From NCBI RefSeq assembly GCF_901709675.1, contig NC_051098.1:16303464-16367463 (forward strand): a stretch of DNA of 64,000 nucleotides, given 5' to 3'. A model generated the notes under the pieces. The model saw nothing but the letters and a program-made list of their open reading frames with translations, ran no database searches and was not told the origin of the DNA. Shown piece after piece: positions 22,801 to 30,126 of this stretch. A program made the translations under genes and the position numbers. Source of the DNA: Syngnathus acus. Its lineage: Eukaryota > Chordata > Actinopteri > Syngnathiformes > Syngnathidae. Every line of letters starts with the position of its first letter. The first letter of the stretch is position 1.

Positions 22801-25800
22801 GGACTTTCCATTGTGTCAAAACTCTCTTCTAATGCCATTGTCCTGTTGACCTTTAAGATTCCCAGTTCCCCATTGACATCAGCCCCGTCAAACGAGACCA
22901 TGACTTCCTGGACAGAGATCTGGTGGAGCCTCTTTACAGGTAAAAGGTGTTGACGTTGAAAATGCTCGCAAAACTAACCATCAAGCCAGAGTGGGAAGGC
23001 TAATAAAAGTTGTTAGATGAGACCCGGCTGCAAAACAAGTCACAGAGATTTCAAGCTGAGAGCTGATTGTTTTTTTTTACAACGTCAAAGAGCATTAAGC
23101 CATTAAAAGTGTGGTTCAATATGGCTCCATGATGTCAGAGCTTCTCTTCCAAGAAGACTCGGAAAACAAAACAAACAGGAAAAGAAAACGCGCTCGGGTC
23201 GCCACGGTAACCATAGCGACATCGGATAGGGGAAAAAGCCGGTGGAGCGCCGCTTGACGTAGTGTGACTCTAAACAGCTCGAAAGCAACTCGTCGAAATT
23301 CCAGAGTGGCCACGGGGACAAGTGGAAGGGCCGGCCGGCCAGCCATTCCAGCTGCGGCGTGATGCCAAGCTTCCGTGCCAGCGCTATGGCAACAGCGGCG
23401 AGCAAAATAAATAGCATCGTGCCCTTTAATTGGGCTCCATATTTGACGCATGCCCTGCGGGATCCCCTTGCTCGGAAGCCTCCCGTTTTAGCAGCCGCTT
23501 TCCAGGCCTTTGGAACTGGGGGGGGGGGCGGCCATCTTGGAAATGGTCCCTTTGGCCAAGGTCCCGCTATCTATACCGACAGTGCTGTTTGGCTAACCCA
23601 GATAACGTCAGACCCTTTGGTCAGTGACCCATGCGGCAATGGTATGGAAAATAAAAACAGCCGAAATATCAAGTCAACAAAAATGATAAACAATCATCCG
23701 GGGGGGAACTATTTTTGAAACAGGCAGCTAAAATTGTCTCCGCTTATTTGATGAAATGAGTCCGATTTAAGCGGAGTTCTCATGAGATGGCCACGTATGT
23801 ATTTCCTCTTTTCTTTTTTTTCTTTCAGGCGACTCAACACCTTAAACAAGTGCGCCTCCTTGAAACTCGATGTGAACCTCCCAAAGAAAAGAGTAAGCGG
23901 GCTTGTCTTTGAATAATTCAGACGGGTTTCGGATGGCTTTGAGCTTTTTCCACATTTGCCCACGCCGTCTAAATTTAGAGAGGATTTCTAGTGTGATTCC
24001 AATGAAGCGGAAAAGCAACATGCCAAGATGTCCTTCCAATGTTTTAATCTGCGGCCCACTTTGAAATATCGTCTGCGGTATTTGTGTTGGCACGCTCTAT
24101 TTCTGGCCAGGAGCGCCGTTGACTCATGTTTCCCCATTGCGTAATGTTATTAAGTCCGAGCCGAGCGGAGGCTTCCTCCCCGCGGGTCTCGCTCATTGTC
24201 CTTCCTGCTAACAATGACACGCTGGCGGTAATCCGAGAAACGGCGGCCTAACCTATTTAGCCCGTAAATAGCTTTCCCGAGTATGAGAAGAGCGGACGCT
24301 CGTTGACCTTGTTTGCGGCATAAATTGCCCGACGGCCTTTCCGACCCATGAGGTTTTGTGTCTTCAGCAGAGCGAAGACTCTGATGAAGAAGACCTGTTT
24401 GCCATCAGTGACAAATGGACCTTTGAATGGAGCAGCCGGCGCTGGTCCAGGCTGCAGGACATTGACAGTCTTCTGGGAACCTTAGATCCGTCCGCCGGGG
24501 ACACGGCGCCTCTCAGAAGCGCCACCAGCAGCGAAAGCGTGCTCACGGACCTCAGCGAGCCCGAAGTCTCCTCGCTCCATAGCGAGAGCAGCGGGGGCGG
24601 CCCTCCCCGGGGTCTGGAGCGCGAAGGTTCCGAGCGCGACATGCCGGACTTGACGCTGCTCGCCATGTCCCACATAAGCCGCTACGGCTCGCTGCCTCGC
24701 AAGCGCGGCAAGACGGGTCGCACCCGCGCCAAAGACTTTCTGAAGCGCATGGAGACGCTGCGCTCCCGGGGGGCGCTGGCCAGGGGGCGGAAGCCGCTGG
24801 TCATCGGCTCGCCGGTGCTGCAGCGGGAAGCCGGCGCCCTCGAGACGCTGCCGTGCGTGGACATCGTCAACGGAGCTCAGGAGCTTCCGTCCCGGTCCGG
24901 CAGCGAAGGCAGAAGCCGTTCCAGCACGCCCAGCCTCCAAGAGCGCAAGTCGTTGGGCGGCGGCGGCGAGCACAAACGCAGCGGCATGTATTTGGAGGAC
25001 GTCGACATCTTCTCGGGCAACCAAGTGGCCCAGCAGAACCGCATCAACGAGTTCTGCTCCTACGAGGACCTGGTGGTCCATATTCCCAACGACCACAAGC
25101 CGGGAACCTTCCCCAAAGCGCTGTCCATCGAAAGCCTGTCGCCGACCGACGGGGCCTCGCTCGCATGGCGCTCGAGCGGCGCCGGGCTGCTTTCGTGCCG
25201 GCAGGAGGCCCGGCCGGCCGCGCGCCGCTGCTCCCGAGGAAGCCGCATCAGCGTTTACGACAACGTCCCCGGCTCGCATCTCTACGCCAGCACCGGGGAC
25301 ATCATGGATCTGGAGAAAGAAGATCTGTTTCCTCACCTGGACGACATCTTGATGCACGTCAGCGGACTGCAGCAGATCGTGGATCACTGGTCCAAAAACG
25401 TGCTGCCGGGCGGGGAGGGGGTGGCCAGAGGAGATCCGGCGGGCCTTCAGTCCTCCAGTCAGATCACGTTGGACTTTGAGGCCGATTCGGTGACGGAAAG
25501 CCAGACGACGACGCCGGGCGCCGGCGACGGGGTGTCGCTTTCCGACATGGACGCCACCAGACTCGGGGAAAGGAGAGACTCGGGAGTGGGGGCTTCCCTC
25601 ACCAGACCCAATCGGTGAGACTCGGCCCGAAATGACGACGACGGCGGGGCGTCGGCCGAGAGAGACTGACCCTTTTGCCCCTTTCTCCACAGTTTACGAT
25701 GGCCCAGCTTTCAGATTTCCAATCGCCTCAGCCACTCGGTGGCGTCGTTGCAGATAACCAACCAGTCGGCGGGCCAGCTGAGTTTGCTACAGAAGTTCTC

Positions 25801-27929
25801 GCTGCTGCGTTTGACGGCCATCATGGAGAAGTACTCCTTGTCCAACAAACACGGCTGGACCTGGTCAGCACCTTTTACTCGACCGGAGCGTCGCGGAACC
25901 AAACGTATTTGACTCCCATTTGCTTTTGTGGCCTCCCAGGGCAGTTCCAAAGTTCATGAAGAGAGTGAAGGTGCCCGACTACAAGGACAAGAAGGTGTTT
26001 GGCGTGCCGCTTCTGGTTCACGTGCAACGTTGTGGCCAACCGCTGCCTCTGGGCCTGCAGCAGGCCCTGCGCTACCTGAGGAGCAGCTGTCTGGACCAGG
26101 TCAGCCTTGCGTCACCTCGCCGTGTCGCTTTCTCGTAAACGATGACGCGCGGAGAATAAAAGCGCGACTCCTCGCTCTCCTCTGATTTCGCCGTGTTTTT
26201 TTGTTTGGCCGCTAGGTGGGACTCTTTCGTAAGTCGGGTGTCAAATCCCGAATTCAAGCGCTGAGGCAGATGAACGAAAGCTCCCCGGACGACGTCAACT
26301 ACGAGGAGCAATCGGCGTACGACGTGGCCGACATGGTGAAGCAGTTCTTCAGGGATCTGCCCGAGCCGCTGCTCACTAGCAAGCTGGGGGAGACCTTCCT
26401 CCACATCTACCAATGTAAGGTCACCGCCGCCATCACGTGCTCGCTCGCTCGGCCGCTCGCCAACATCCGTGTTTGGAAACGCCCAGACGTGCCCAAGGAG
26501 CAAAGGTTGCAAGCCGTCCAGGCGGCCATCATGCTGATGTCGGACGAGAACCGGGAGGTGCTGCAGACGCTGCTGTGTTTCCTGAGCGACGTGACGTCGT
26601 CGGTGGAGGAGAACCAGATGACGCCCATGAACATCGCCGTGTGCTTGGCGCCCTCGCTCTTCCACCTCAACATCCTCAAGAAAGACAATCTTTCCCCGAG
26701 GTAAACGCCGAGTTAGCGCAGTGACTCGGACTGCCTCACGATGGCGACCTGGTCTCATTTGCTCGCTGTTGCCCTTCCCGTCAGGGCGATGCAGAAGAAG
26801 TACGCCAGCGGCAGGCCGGACCAGAAAGACCTGAATGAAAATCTGGCGGCGACGCAGGGTCTCGCCCACATGATCACCGAGTGCAATCGGCTCTTTGAGG
26901 TACCGCAACCGCCCGCCCGCTCGGCGTTTTGGACGCTCGGACGACGGCTCTCGTTTGCCCGTCAGATCCCTCACGAGATGGTCACGCAGTCGCGCAATTC
27001 ATACGTGGACGCCGACCTACGCGCGCCGACTTCGGACGAGCTCTTCAAGCCCTCGGAGGATGAGAACGGAACGCACCAGAACCACATGGAGGCCAGACTG
27101 GAGAACTTGCTCAGAGAGGCCCGTGAGAAATCCAAATCCTGGGTGTCCTCCAGCAGCTCCGATAACACGGAGCTGCACTTCCAGAAGGTACGCACGCGCT
27201 CGTCGATTTGGAGACCAACTGGTTCCGCCTTTGACGCGGGTTCCGTCTGGCTCGCAGGCGGGCGACGGCAACCCGCTGAGACGCTGGCGGGTGTCCGTGG
27301 AGGTGGAGGCGCCGCCGTCGGTGGTGCTGAACCGGGTGCTGCGAGAGCGCCACCTGTGGGACCCTGACTTGCTGCAGTGGAAAGTCTGCGACACGCTGGA
27401 CAAACAGACGGAAGTCTTTCAGCACGTCCTCAACCGGATGCCGCCTCATCCCAGCCGAGACTTTGTGGTTCTCAGGTGAGCCGCAAACGGAGCGCACGTT
27501 CTGTTAGCTCACGAAACCAGGAACTGAGCCATTTCTTGACGTCTTCTCCCAAGGTCATGGAGGACAGACTTGCCCAAAGGCGCGTGTTCCCTGGTTTCCG
27601 TCTCAATGGAGCACGAGGACTGTCCTCCCGCCGGAGCGGTGCGAGCTATCGTCCTGGAGTCCAATTACCTGCTGGAGCCCTGCGGCTCGGGGAAGTCCAG
27701 GCTGACTCACATTTGCCGAGTGGATCTGAAGTAAGTGACGGACGGACGGACGGGAGAGCAAAGGAAATGCAGTCTTGTCGTTACTCGAAGGTATGACTGT
27801 TTGTCTTTCAGGGGAAGAACTCCGGAATGGTACAACAAAGCCTTTGGCCACCTTTGTGCGGCGGAAGCCGCTCGCATCCGCAACTCCTTTCAGCCGCTCA
27901 TGGCAGACGGTCCAGAGACTAAAATCTGA
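3664..27929 (+). CDS. stard13: stard13, StAR-related lipid transfer protein 13 / DLC2-type RhoGAP (whole gene, alternative N-termini)
   Basis: This protein accelerates GTP hydrolysis by Rho-family GTPases (RhoA and Cdc42 in mammalian STARD13) and acts at focal adhesions and other membranes. Thirteen common exons from 22305 to 27929 join in frame and encode a SAM domain, a serine-rich linker with a tensin-binding-like YDNVPG and an LD-type LDDIL motif, a RhoGAP domain with an arginine finger in GLFRKSG, and a C-terminal START lipid-binding domain ending PETKI. Alternative 5' exons at 3664-8217, 11131-11254 and 13880-14036 all end in phase 1 and fit the SAM exon, giving about 1330, 1060 and 1071 residues; the human main form is about 1113. 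The linker and the PETKI end match STARD13 better than DLC1 or STARD8. Family and domain calls are strong. Which N-termini are expressed is inferred. Confidence 0.93.
4504..6626. other. stard13 long-form intron
   Basis: No coding segment recognised. Contains a (GGAC)n run near 4755-4776, a GC-rich block near 5530-5600, a T-tract and a (GT)41 microsatellite. Confidence 0.7.
5793..5874. repeat. (GT)41 microsatellite
   Basis: An uninterrupted run of about 41 GT units, preceded by a 19-base T-tract at 5766-5784. Likely highly polymorphic. Open frames coding only Val-Cys or Thr-His repeats here are artefacts. Confidence 0.98.
6627..6758 (+). CDS. stard13: stard13 long-form exon: DLC1-like helical segment
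   Basis: This 132-base, phase 0-0 exon encodes 44 residues including SMGQLMRKLERLNLDIEEAL followed by SSPSDTP. It resembles the DLC1 long-isoform stretch DSMVLLIMKLDQLDQDIENA that lies a little upstream of its SAM domain. The acceptor is CCGCAG and the donor CAG|GTGAGC. The similarity to DLC1 is why I assign these upstream exons to this gene. A (TTCC)n microsatellite begins about ten bases after the donor. Confidence 0.8.
6769..6850. repeat. (TTCC)20 microsatellite beside a splice donor
   Basis: About 20 TTCC units starting ten bases after the GT donor of the 6627-6758 exon. Confidence 0.97.
6851..8183. other. stard13 long-form intron, remainder
   Basis: No coding segment recognised. Ends in a T-rich tract before the 8184 exon. 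Confidence 0.6.
8184..8217 (+). CDS. stard13: stard13 long-form small exon linking to the SAM exon
   Basis: A T-rich tract and CAG precede a 34-base exon encoding VFNKMTREAGA, ending in phase 1 before GTAGGA. The phase fits both the exon ending at 6758 and the SAM exon at 22305. The exon is short and has no domain, so it could be a chance pair of splice-like sites. The perfect phase fit favours a real exon. Confidence 0.5.
8573..8598. mobile_element. interspersed repeat fragment (TTGGCCACTTCATTAGGTAC)
   Basis: The string GGCCACTTNATTAGGTACACC is, from memory, a recurrent terminal sequence of a fish interspersed repeat. Only this short end is recognisable and I cannot name the family. Confidence 0.4.
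8879..8915. repeat. interrupted poly(A) tract
   Basis: Two A-runs of about 15 bases separated by GAAT. It could be the tail of an old retroposed copy, but no body is recognisable upstream. Confidence 0.85.
10791..10843. repeat. (CT)n(CA)n compound microsatellite
   Basis: About 17 CT units passing directly into about 9 CA units, then ACGC-type repeats to about 10870. Confidence 0.97.
11131..11254 (+). CDS. stard13: stard13 alternative first coding exon (MTSKGTS form)
   Basis: The ATG at 11131 opens 41 codons plus one base, ending at GTCAGT (11255) in phase 1. The protein contains LRRSFSEQLRSSTSKAWD and IWRNVRERRLA, and joins to the SAM exon to read RRLAELEAKEACDW. One DLC1 isoform begins with a very similar RRSFSDHIRDST...RRLAEIEAKEACDW segment, so this N-terminus appears to predate the split of the two paralogues. 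An ATG at 11118 opens a short overlapping frame that could lower translation. The 5' end of the exon is not defined. Confidence 0.85.
11857..11922. mobile_element. fish interspersed repeat fragment (CTCCAGCTCAC...GACCCTAATGAGGAT)
   Basis: The pattern ACTCCAGCTCAC followed by GACCCTAATGAGGAT resembles the widespread fish repeat core CTCCAGCTCACCCGCGACCC-TAGTGAGGATAAGC. The fragment is diverged and no ends are visible. A second hint of the same family, on the other strand, is GCTGGAGCCTATCCAGC near 33579-33595. Confidence 0.5.
13880..14036 (+). CDS. stard13: stard13 alternative first coding exon (MFREESS form)
   Basis: The ATG at 13880 starts 52 codons ending at GTAGGC (14037) in phase 1. It includes SMTPESRDIYLRMD and YRLGRIIARQQLLKRI, close to the human main form (MFSQ start, NSMTPEGQEMYLRFD, YRMSRILARHQL). 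Joined to the SAM exon it gives a 1071-residue protein. This is the best-supported start by comparison with mammals. Upstream sequence is T-rich and shows no clear TATA box. Confidence 0.9.
15544..15560 (+). promoter_or_regulatory. CTCF-like motif
   Basis: CCACTAGGGGGCGCTAC agrees with the vertebrate CTCF core (CCASYAGRKGGC) at all core positions. Binding is not shown. Confidence 0.5.
18436..19305. repeat. duplicated block with a 17-base palindrome
   Basis: CTGAGTGATTCACTCAG occurs at 18870-18886 and again at 19277-19293, each preceded by TTTTCAAG and a GTCT-type stretch. A second shared segment (ATCCAGATTTG then GTTTGC-AGCGCCA-CTC) precedes each at 18440-18490 and 19184-19230. This indicates two copies of one element or a local duplication. 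Confidence 0.65.
22305..22376 (+). CDS. stard13: stard13 common exon 1: SAM domain, first part
   Basis: Acceptor TTTGCAG, then 72 bases encoding LEAKEACDWLRAAGFPQYAQ. This is nearly identical to the start of the SAM domain in STARD13 and DLC1. Phase 1 in and phase 1 out. All alternative 5' exons converge here. Confidence 0.95.
22858..22939 (+). CDS. stard13: stard13 common exon 2: SAM domain, middle
   Basis: Encodes DSQFPIDISPVKRDHDFLDR and LVEPLYR. The acceptor is CTTTAAG and the donor GTAAAA. Matches human SQFPINIVAVKNDHDFLEKD. Confidence 0.95.
23829..23892 (+). CDS. stard13: stard13 common exon 3: SAM domain end
   Basis: Encodes RLNTLNKCASLKLDVNLPKK and one more Arg, then GTAAGC. The RLNTLNKCA core is shared with DLC1 and human STARD13. 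Phase 0 out. Confidence 0.95.
24368..25614 (+). CDS. stard13: stard13 common exon 4: large serine-rich linker exon
   Basis: This 1247-base exon encodes residues about 126-541 of the 1071-residue form. It starts with SEDSDEEDLFAISDKWTFEW, includes TSSESVLTDLSEPEVSSLHS and the basic FLKRMETLR, and has VHIPNDHKPGTFPKALSIES. A VYDNVPGS motif with Tyr about 422 resembles the tensin SH2-binding site of DLC1. LDDIL at about 449-453 resembles the DLC1 LD motif that binds talin and FAK. It ends RRDSGVGASLTRPNR. The exon is very GC-rich, which creates long open frames on the other strand. The acceptor is a CAGCAG tandem. Confidence 0.95.
25693..25863 (+). CDS. stard13: stard13 common exon 5
   Basis: Encodes RLRWPSFQISNRLSHSVASL, then QLSLLQKFSLLRLTAIMEKY and NKHGWTW. 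Acceptor CCACAG; donor after ACCTG is GTCAGC. It leads into the RhoGAP domain. Confidence 0.94.
25940..26099 (+). CDS. stard13: stard13 common exon 6: RhoGAP start
   Basis: Encodes VPKFMKRVKVPDYKDKKVFG and the first RhoGAP helices (QQALRYLRSSCLDQ). The PKFMKR-KVPDYKDK stretch is a hallmark of the DLC family. Intron 5 is only 76 bases. Confidence 0.95.
26216..26414 (+). CDS. stard13: stard13 common exon 7: RhoGAP arginine finger
   Basis: Encodes VGLFRKSGVKSRIQALRQMN through LPEPLLTSKLGETFLHIYQ. The Arg in GLFRKSG (about residue 656) is the catalytic arginine finger that enters the GTPase active site. The YDVADMVKQFFRDLPEPL block is typical of RhoGAPs, so the domain looks catalytically competent. 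Confidence 0.96.
26487..26700 (+). CDS. stard13: stard13 common exon 8: RhoGAP core
   Basis: Encodes VPKEQRLQAVQAAIMLMSDE, then ENQMTPMNIAVCLAPSLFHL. The conserved NMT-x-x-NLA-type motif of RhoGAPs appears as QMTPMNIAVCLAPSL. Intron 7 is 72 bases. Confidence 0.96.
26785..26899 (+). CDS. stard13: stard13 common exon 9: RhoGAP end
   Basis: Encodes AMQKKYASGRPDQKDLNENL and ATQGLAHMITECNRLFE. Closely follows human QKKYATGKPDQKDLNENLAA. Confidence 0.96.
26966..27187 (+). CDS. stard13: stard13 common exon 10: RhoGAP-START linker and START entry
   Basis: Encodes IPHEMVTQSRNSYVDADLRA through ARLENLLREAREKSKSWVSS and SSDNTELHFQK. 74 codons, phase 0-0. Acceptor GTCAG; donor GTACGC. Confidence 0.95.
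27258..27475 (+). CDS. stard13: stard13 common exon 11: START domain
   Basis: Encodes VSVEVEAPPSVVLNRVLRER, then HLWDPDLLQWKVCDTLDKQT and HPSRDFVVLR. The VLNRVLRERHLWD stretch is a START-domain signature of the STARD8/12/13 group. Intron 10 is 70 bases. Confidence 0.96.
27554..27730 (+). CDS. stard13: stard13 common exon 12: START domain
   Basis: Encodes SWRTDLPKGACSLVSVSMEH, then VLESNYLLEPCGSGKSRLTH and ICRVDLK. The EPCGSGKSRLTHICR block is nearly identical to human STARD13. Confidence 0.96.
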
Positions 27930-28475
27930 AAATCCCCCCTCCCCCAACTAAGGCACAGTTGAATGGAATGTTTCTTCTGCTCCTCGGCATTTGCACAAAA
28001 TCAGATGAGGACATCTTGGAGACGTTTTTACTCAGCGGAGAATTAATCATCCTGCCAAATTGACTGGATATGCATAATGTCGTCTGTATTGGTGCGCGAC
28101 CGACTGTCGTAATGTACAATGTCTAGGACATTGAAGGCCTCATCAGCTTCTGAGAAGCGTGTACATCATCATGTCAAGATTTAAAGATATCATTATTCTT
28201 ATTGTAAATCTGTGAATATTGTGTGTGTGTGTTTGGGAAGGGATCAATGATATGGTCTCTTCCTTATAATATAAAAAATCCTCCTTCCAAATGTAAGCTG
28301 GTTTTACTTCAGCACTGACATTCATTTGTTTTTGTTCAACTTGGACCTCCTGTGGTTGTGAATGACTTAAGGTTTGACTTGCTCATACCTGCTTGTAGGG
28401 TACCGGTCCCATGTGCTGGTGACAGCAAAGGACTTTGTTTTTTTTTAAATAAAGCTGTCAGGATTATAATATTGT
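27812..28475 (+). CDS. stard13: stard13 last exon: START end, stop codon and 3' UTR
   Basis: Encodes GRTPEWYNKAFGHLCAAEAA, then RIRNSFQPLMADGPETKI and a TGA at 27927-27929. The 3' UTR of about 550 bases contains a short GT run and ends near an AATAAA at 28448-28453. The polyadenylation point is estimated at 15-25 bases after that signal. Confidence 0.93.
28448..28453 (+). other. stard13 polyadenylation signal AATAAA
   Basis: A canonical AATAAA lies about 520 bases after the stard13 stop codon and is followed within 50 bases by a TG/T-rich stretch (TTGTTTTGTT), as expected of a cleavage site. No other equally good signal was seen between the stop and the nbea promoter. Confidence 0.75.
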
Positions 28476-29599
28476 TTTGTTCCAGTCTTACATGCAAAGC
28501 AGATCCACATTCGTCTTTCAGAGTATGCAAGTAGAGTAATTAGCGTCGTTCAAATCTTTTTCCAATTAAGTGGAGAGCGACCTCTAGTGGTGATTTGCAC
28601 TGTTACAAGTTTAGTCATATTTTCGAAACAAAGTTTAAGTTTAAGCATTTCAGTTGTAATGAAAGAGTCCAAAGTTCAAAGTAAGAATGTTTAAGAAAAA
28701 AGTGTTATCTTATAGTTGTTACAAGAACAAAAATATAAACTTAAGTTTATGTTAAAAATAGTGGCGCTACTGGATTAAATTCTGAGTGAGAGAATGAAGT
28801 CGCTGGAATTCATTAGCCACTGCAACGTGACACTTTTTGAAATTTAATTAACCTCAGCGACCATTTAATGGCTTTGAAAATAAATACGAGCCTATTCAGA
28901 CCTCATTTCAGGCTTTGTGTCTTAAGGTATCATTTATCTGAAATAAAGTAAATCCAATTAGCTTCGAGGCACTTGATATGAGAACAGACAGATGATACCG
29001 GAGGGGTTTCTTTTTTTTTGCCTGGAAGAACTAAAGAGGAAGACTTTTTATGAATGTGATTAAATCTCAGGCGTTAATAATCTGGACGCCCGTCGAGCTC
29101 CCCGCTGTCAACGAATCAAAGTACCACCACGCGGCAACATGGACTGGCTCCATGTCCACCTGAGAGGTGACTTTAATATTTGGTTGCTCCAAAAATAGGA
29201 TTTGGCTTAGCGCCTTGCGAGACTGCTGCTTTGAGAGATTTTCTGTGATGCGTCGTTTGATGAAAGCACCCTTGGTCGAAATTGAACAGGAAGTCGTCCA
29301 TTTTAGTCGGAGGGGAGTTTGTACTTTGGCTAGCCCCTAAAAGAGAAGCAAGTAGACGAGGCAGATTCATTGAAATAGTGATGGGACAGAGTGCGTCAAG
29401 ACAAATATAGGAAATAAGCGCCGCAGCTTTTTAATGCCAAGTTCGTTCTTTTCAAGATATTGATCCATATATAGGCGCTTTGTCAAAAATCGATAAGCAG
29501 GAAAAGCTGCCAATGGGTGGCGCTGAAAACGGCTCAGGCGTCCAAGATGAGGAGGATGGAACACACGCGCGCGCGCCAGACTGCGTGCACGCGCGCACA
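28476..29599. other. stard13-nbea intergenic region
   Basis: About 1.1 kb separates the stard13 3' end from the CpG-rich nbea 5' region. It is AT-rich from 28.6 to 29.0 kb and shows no convincing coding exon. There is no trace I can recognise of RFC3, which lies between these genes in mammals. Confidence 0.7.
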
Positions 29600-30080
29600 G
29601 CTGAGCGGAATGGAACACAGTGCAGGTTAGTTCACGGACCGGCACCAGCTGGGACGCTGTTGACCGACCGGACCGGACCGGGGGTTGTGTTCGCCCCGGC
29701 TTTTTCTGCGCTTTCTTTCCTCGGTGCCGCTCTCTGGAGCTCGGCTCGCGACCAGGTTCGGACATTCGGAGCTCGCTCGGAGCGGACGCCGCCACCACCA
29801 GCGAGGAAGAGAAGGACGAGGAGGAAGGAGCGAGAGCGAGAGAGAGAGAGAGCGAGGGAGAGACACCGGCGGGGACCATGCCTGGCTCCATGCCCATTAC
29901 GGAGCGACCGCCTCCGCTAGGTGACGGCGGGAAACGCACGGCCGAAGCGGAGAAGACGGCCATGTCCGGCGGCGGCGGCGACGCGAATTCCGTCATGCTG
30001 CCGGCGGGCATCATCGACCCGTCGGTTCCCATCCGAGATATTCAAACCAAATTTGCGGTTCTCAGCGGACTCATTCAAGC
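29600..30080 (+). promoter_or_regulatory. nbea: CpG-rich nbea 5' region / promoter and 5' UTR
   Basis: This block has frequent CG dinucleotides in contrast to the AT-rich sequence before it, and it surrounds the first nbea ATG. A purine-rich GA repeat (about 29829-29860) lies in the 5' UTR just before the start. No TATA box is evident, as is usual for CpG-island promoters. The transcription start is not resolved. Confidence 0.6.
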
Positions 30081-30126
30081 CGGAGAGGTCAGCAACCGGG
30101 ACATCGTGGAAACGGTGCTCAATTTG
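29878..30126 (+). CDS. nbea: nbea exon 1 (start codon)
   Basis: The ATG at 29878 has a strong context (GGGACCATGC). The first 38 residues are low-complexity and species-variable. Then [20 protein letters not shown] and [20 protein letters not shown] match human NBEA. 83 codons, phase 0, donor GTGAGT. The frame stays open upstream to an ATG at 29620, so a longer N-terminus is possible. Confidence 0.92.

Larger units (their letters stand above)
22377..24367. other. stard13 introns between SAM exons and the large exon
   Basis: Apart from the two small exons at 22858-22939 and 23829-23892, no coding signal is seen. The stretch 24120-24340 is moderately GC-rich and unannotated. Confidence 0.7.

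Noticed and set aside
24482-25690. 402-codon open frame on the minus strand
   Set aside because: It lies exactly opposite the GC-rich large stard13 exon. It has no domain, and GC-rich coding sequence often leaves the opposite strand open.
26072-26974. 300-codon open frame on the minus strand
   Set aside because: It spans the stard13 RhoGAP exons and short introns on the other strand. Its product is Arg/His-rich with no family resemblance, so it is a shadow of the real exons.
22305-27929. identification as DLC1 or STARD8
   Set aside because: The linker words SSESVLTDLSEPEV and HKPGTFPKALSIESLSPTD and the PETKI end fit STARD13 specifically.
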